From positions 1-7,279 of the forward strand of contig JAHEIA010000157.1 of the NCBI GenBank assembly GCA_024639625.1: a DNA stretch of 7,279 nucleotides. Direction: 5' to 3'. This DNA comes from Chromatiales bacterium (lineage in GTDB: Bacteria; Pseudomonadota; Gammaproteobacteria; Chromatiales; Chromatiaceae). Below are positions 6,140 to 7,279 of the stretch, piece by piece (position 1 is the first letter of the stretch; each line of letters opens with the position of its first letter). The position numbers were made by a program, and so were the translations under genes. The notes beneath the pieces are model-generated. The model ran no database searches, was not told the origin of the DNA, and saw only the letters and a program-made list of their open reading frames with translations.

Positions 6140-7279
6140 ATGGCACATATCGTGGTTGTCGGGGCTGGGATCGGCGGACTGCCGGCCGCCTACGAGCTTC
6201 GCGCCGAACTGGGCAAAGAACACGAAATAACGGTAATCAACAGCCGCGAATACTTTGAATTCGTTCCCTCCAATCCCTGGGTGGCGGTCGGCTGGCGCGA
6301 CCGTCAGGGTATCACCTTCAACCTGCGGCCGCATCTCGAGGCGAAAGGGATCTATTTCATTTGCGCTACCGTCAACGCCATAGATCCGCGAGCCAACAGC
6401 CTACGGCTCGACAACGGCGAGACCGTGAATTACCAATACCTGGTGATCGCCACCGGCCCAGAGTTGGCTTTCGACGAGGTCGAGGGTGCGGGGCCGGCGG
6501 GCGGACACACCCATTCGGTCTGCACCATCGATCATGCGGAGAGCGCCTACCGCGGGTACAAGCAGCTGCTCGCCGATCCTGGCCATGTCGTGGTGGGCGC
6601 CATGCCCTTCGCGAGCTGCTTCGGGCCAGCCTACGAATTCGCCTTCATCCTGGACGCGGATCTGCGTAAACGGCGCTTGCGCGAGAGGGTGCCCATGACC
6701 TTCGTGACCAGCGAACCCTATATCGGGCACCTCGGTCTCGGGGGCGTGGGAGACTCCCGGAGTTTTCTCGAGAGCGATATGCGCGGCCACGACATCCGTT
6801 GGATCACCAACGCGAAGGTGACCCGGGTGGATGCGGGCAAGATGTACGTCGAGGAGTACGCTGATTCGGGGCAGCTGTTGCGCAACCACGAACTGGAGTT
6901 CGCCTACTCGGTGATGTTGCCGGCGTTCCGGGGCGCTTCCGCAGTGGCGCAGGTCGAGGGTCTTTGCGACCCGCGGGGGTTCGTGCTCGTCGATTCCCAC
7001 CAGCGCAGCCCCAACTTCCCGAACATCTACGCCGTGGGAGTGGGTATCGCGATCCCGCCGGTGGAGGCCACCACCGTGCCGACGGCCGCCCCAAAGACCG
7101 GATACATGATCGAATCCATGGTGATCGCAGCTGTGCGCAACATCGTGGAGCAACTCGCGGGGCGGGAGCCTTTTACCGAGGCGAGCAGGAATGCGATCTG
7201 TCTGGCGGACATGGGGGATACCGGTGCCGCGTTCGTCGCCCTACCGCAAATGCCTCCTCGCAGCCTGGCCTGGTACAAG
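6140..7279 (+). CDS. sqr: Sulfide:quinone oxidoreductase, FAD-dependent (3' end cut by window)
   Basis: The enzyme oxidises sulfide to polysulfide/sulfur at the periplasmic face of the inner membrane and passes electrons through FAD to quinone. The first 380 residues are present; relatives such as A. ferrooxidans SQR have about 434, so the C-terminal membrane-anchoring part is missing only because the window ends. Seen: the N-terminal dinucleotide-binding GxGxxG (VVGAGIGG, 6-13), FVPSNPWVAVGW (41-52), the ATGP loop (104-107), and Cys128 (SVCTIDHAE), Cys160 (ASCFGPAYE) and Cys354 (NAICLADMGD). These align with Cys128, Cys160 and Cys356 of the A. ferrooxidans enzyme. SEPYIGHLGLGGVGD, PAFRG and PKTGYMIESM are also shared. 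All three Cys mark true SQR activity rather than a generic NADH dehydrogenase-like flavoprotein. There is no N-terminal signal, as usual. The start is ATG behind AGAGGGGG with a 9-base spacer. A 191-base gap suggests its own promoter or loose coupling to the upstream genes. Confidence 0.95.
   Translation, partial: MAHIVVVGAGIGGLPAAYELRAELGKEHEITVINSREYFEFVPSNPWVAVGWRDRQGITFNLRPHLEAKGIYFICATVNAIDPRANSLRLDNGETVNYQYLVIATGPELAFDEVEGAGPAGGHTHSVCTIDHAESAYRGYKQLLADPGHVVVGAMPFASCFGPAYEFAFILDADLRKRRLRERVPMTFVTSEPYIGHLGLGGVGDSRSFLESDMRGHDIRWITNAKVTRVDAGKMYVEEYADSGQLLRNHELEFAYSVMLPAFRGASAVAQVEGLCDPRGFVLVDSHQRSPNFPNIYAVGVGIAIPPVEATTVPTAAPKTGYMIESMVIAAVRNIVEQLAGREPFTEASRNAICLADMGDTGAAFVALPQMPPRSLAWYK

Noticed and set aside
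6095..6229. A 44-codon open frame beginning MDNKLIGFARG before and into the SQR gene
   Set aside because: It lacks a good ribosome site, overlaps SQR in another frame and has no recognisable content; a regulatory upstream frame cannot be excluded but nothing supports it.
1..7279. CRISPR arrays, tRNA/rRNA genes, insertion sequences, integrases, attachment sites
   Set aside because: No regularly spaced repeats, no RNA gene signatures and no transposase or integrase motifs were seen on either strand.

Overview
This GC-rich window has two divergently transcribed blocks of genes for respiration and periplasmic functions. The gene content suggests a chemolithotrophic or phototrophic proteobacterium, most likely a gammaproteobacterial sulfur oxidiser that also exchanges electrons across its outer membrane. 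That taxonomic guess rests on protein-family resemblance and base composition only; no marker gene is present.

Minus strand (about 3428 down to 114): a two-gene operon for a trans-outer-membrane electron conduit. First comes a periplasmic decaheme cytochrome c of the DmsE/MtrA/MtoA/PioA family with ten CXXCH motifs. It is followed after 33 bases by its partner, a 696-residue outer-membrane beta-barrel of the MtrB/MtoB/PioB family. No surface cytochrome (MtrC/OmcA) is visible, and the mature barrel has no cysteine, so it lacks the N-terminal CXXC known from Shewanella MtrB. Both points fit an MtoAB/PioAB-like system, possibly for electron uptake, better than a classical metal-reducing MtrCAB system. 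A good FNR/Anr-type box (TTGAC-N4-ATCAA) lies about 200 bases upstream of the cytochrome. The stretch between box and start is open in the cytochrome's frame and encodes a striking eight-cysteine segment.

The divergent intergenic region (3195-3832, about 640 bases) holds the FNR-like box, the Cys-rich in-frame extension, a cluster of GC-rich inverted repeats and the Shine-Dalgarno of the next gene. I see no convincing RNA gene there.

Plus strand (3833 to the window end): (i) a secreted ChaN-like (Tiki/TraB superfamily) protein with a C-terminal PDZ domain, starting at GTG behind a perfect AGGAGG; (ii) a metal-dependent amidohydrolase (TIM-barrel) that overlaps or abuts it and whose N-terminus looks frameshifted or mis-started; (iii) after a 191-base gap, a sulfide:quinone oxidoreductase (SQR) closely resembling the Acidithiobacillus ferrooxidans enzyme, with all three active-site cysteines, cut off by the window end at residue 380.

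Taken together, SQR feeds electrons from sulfide into the quinone pool, while the decaheme/barrel pair connects the periplasm to extracellular electron donors or acceptors. The ChaN-PDZ and amidohydrolase genes form an accessory periplasmic unit of unknown role. A haem or iron connection for the ChaN protein is family-based speculation.
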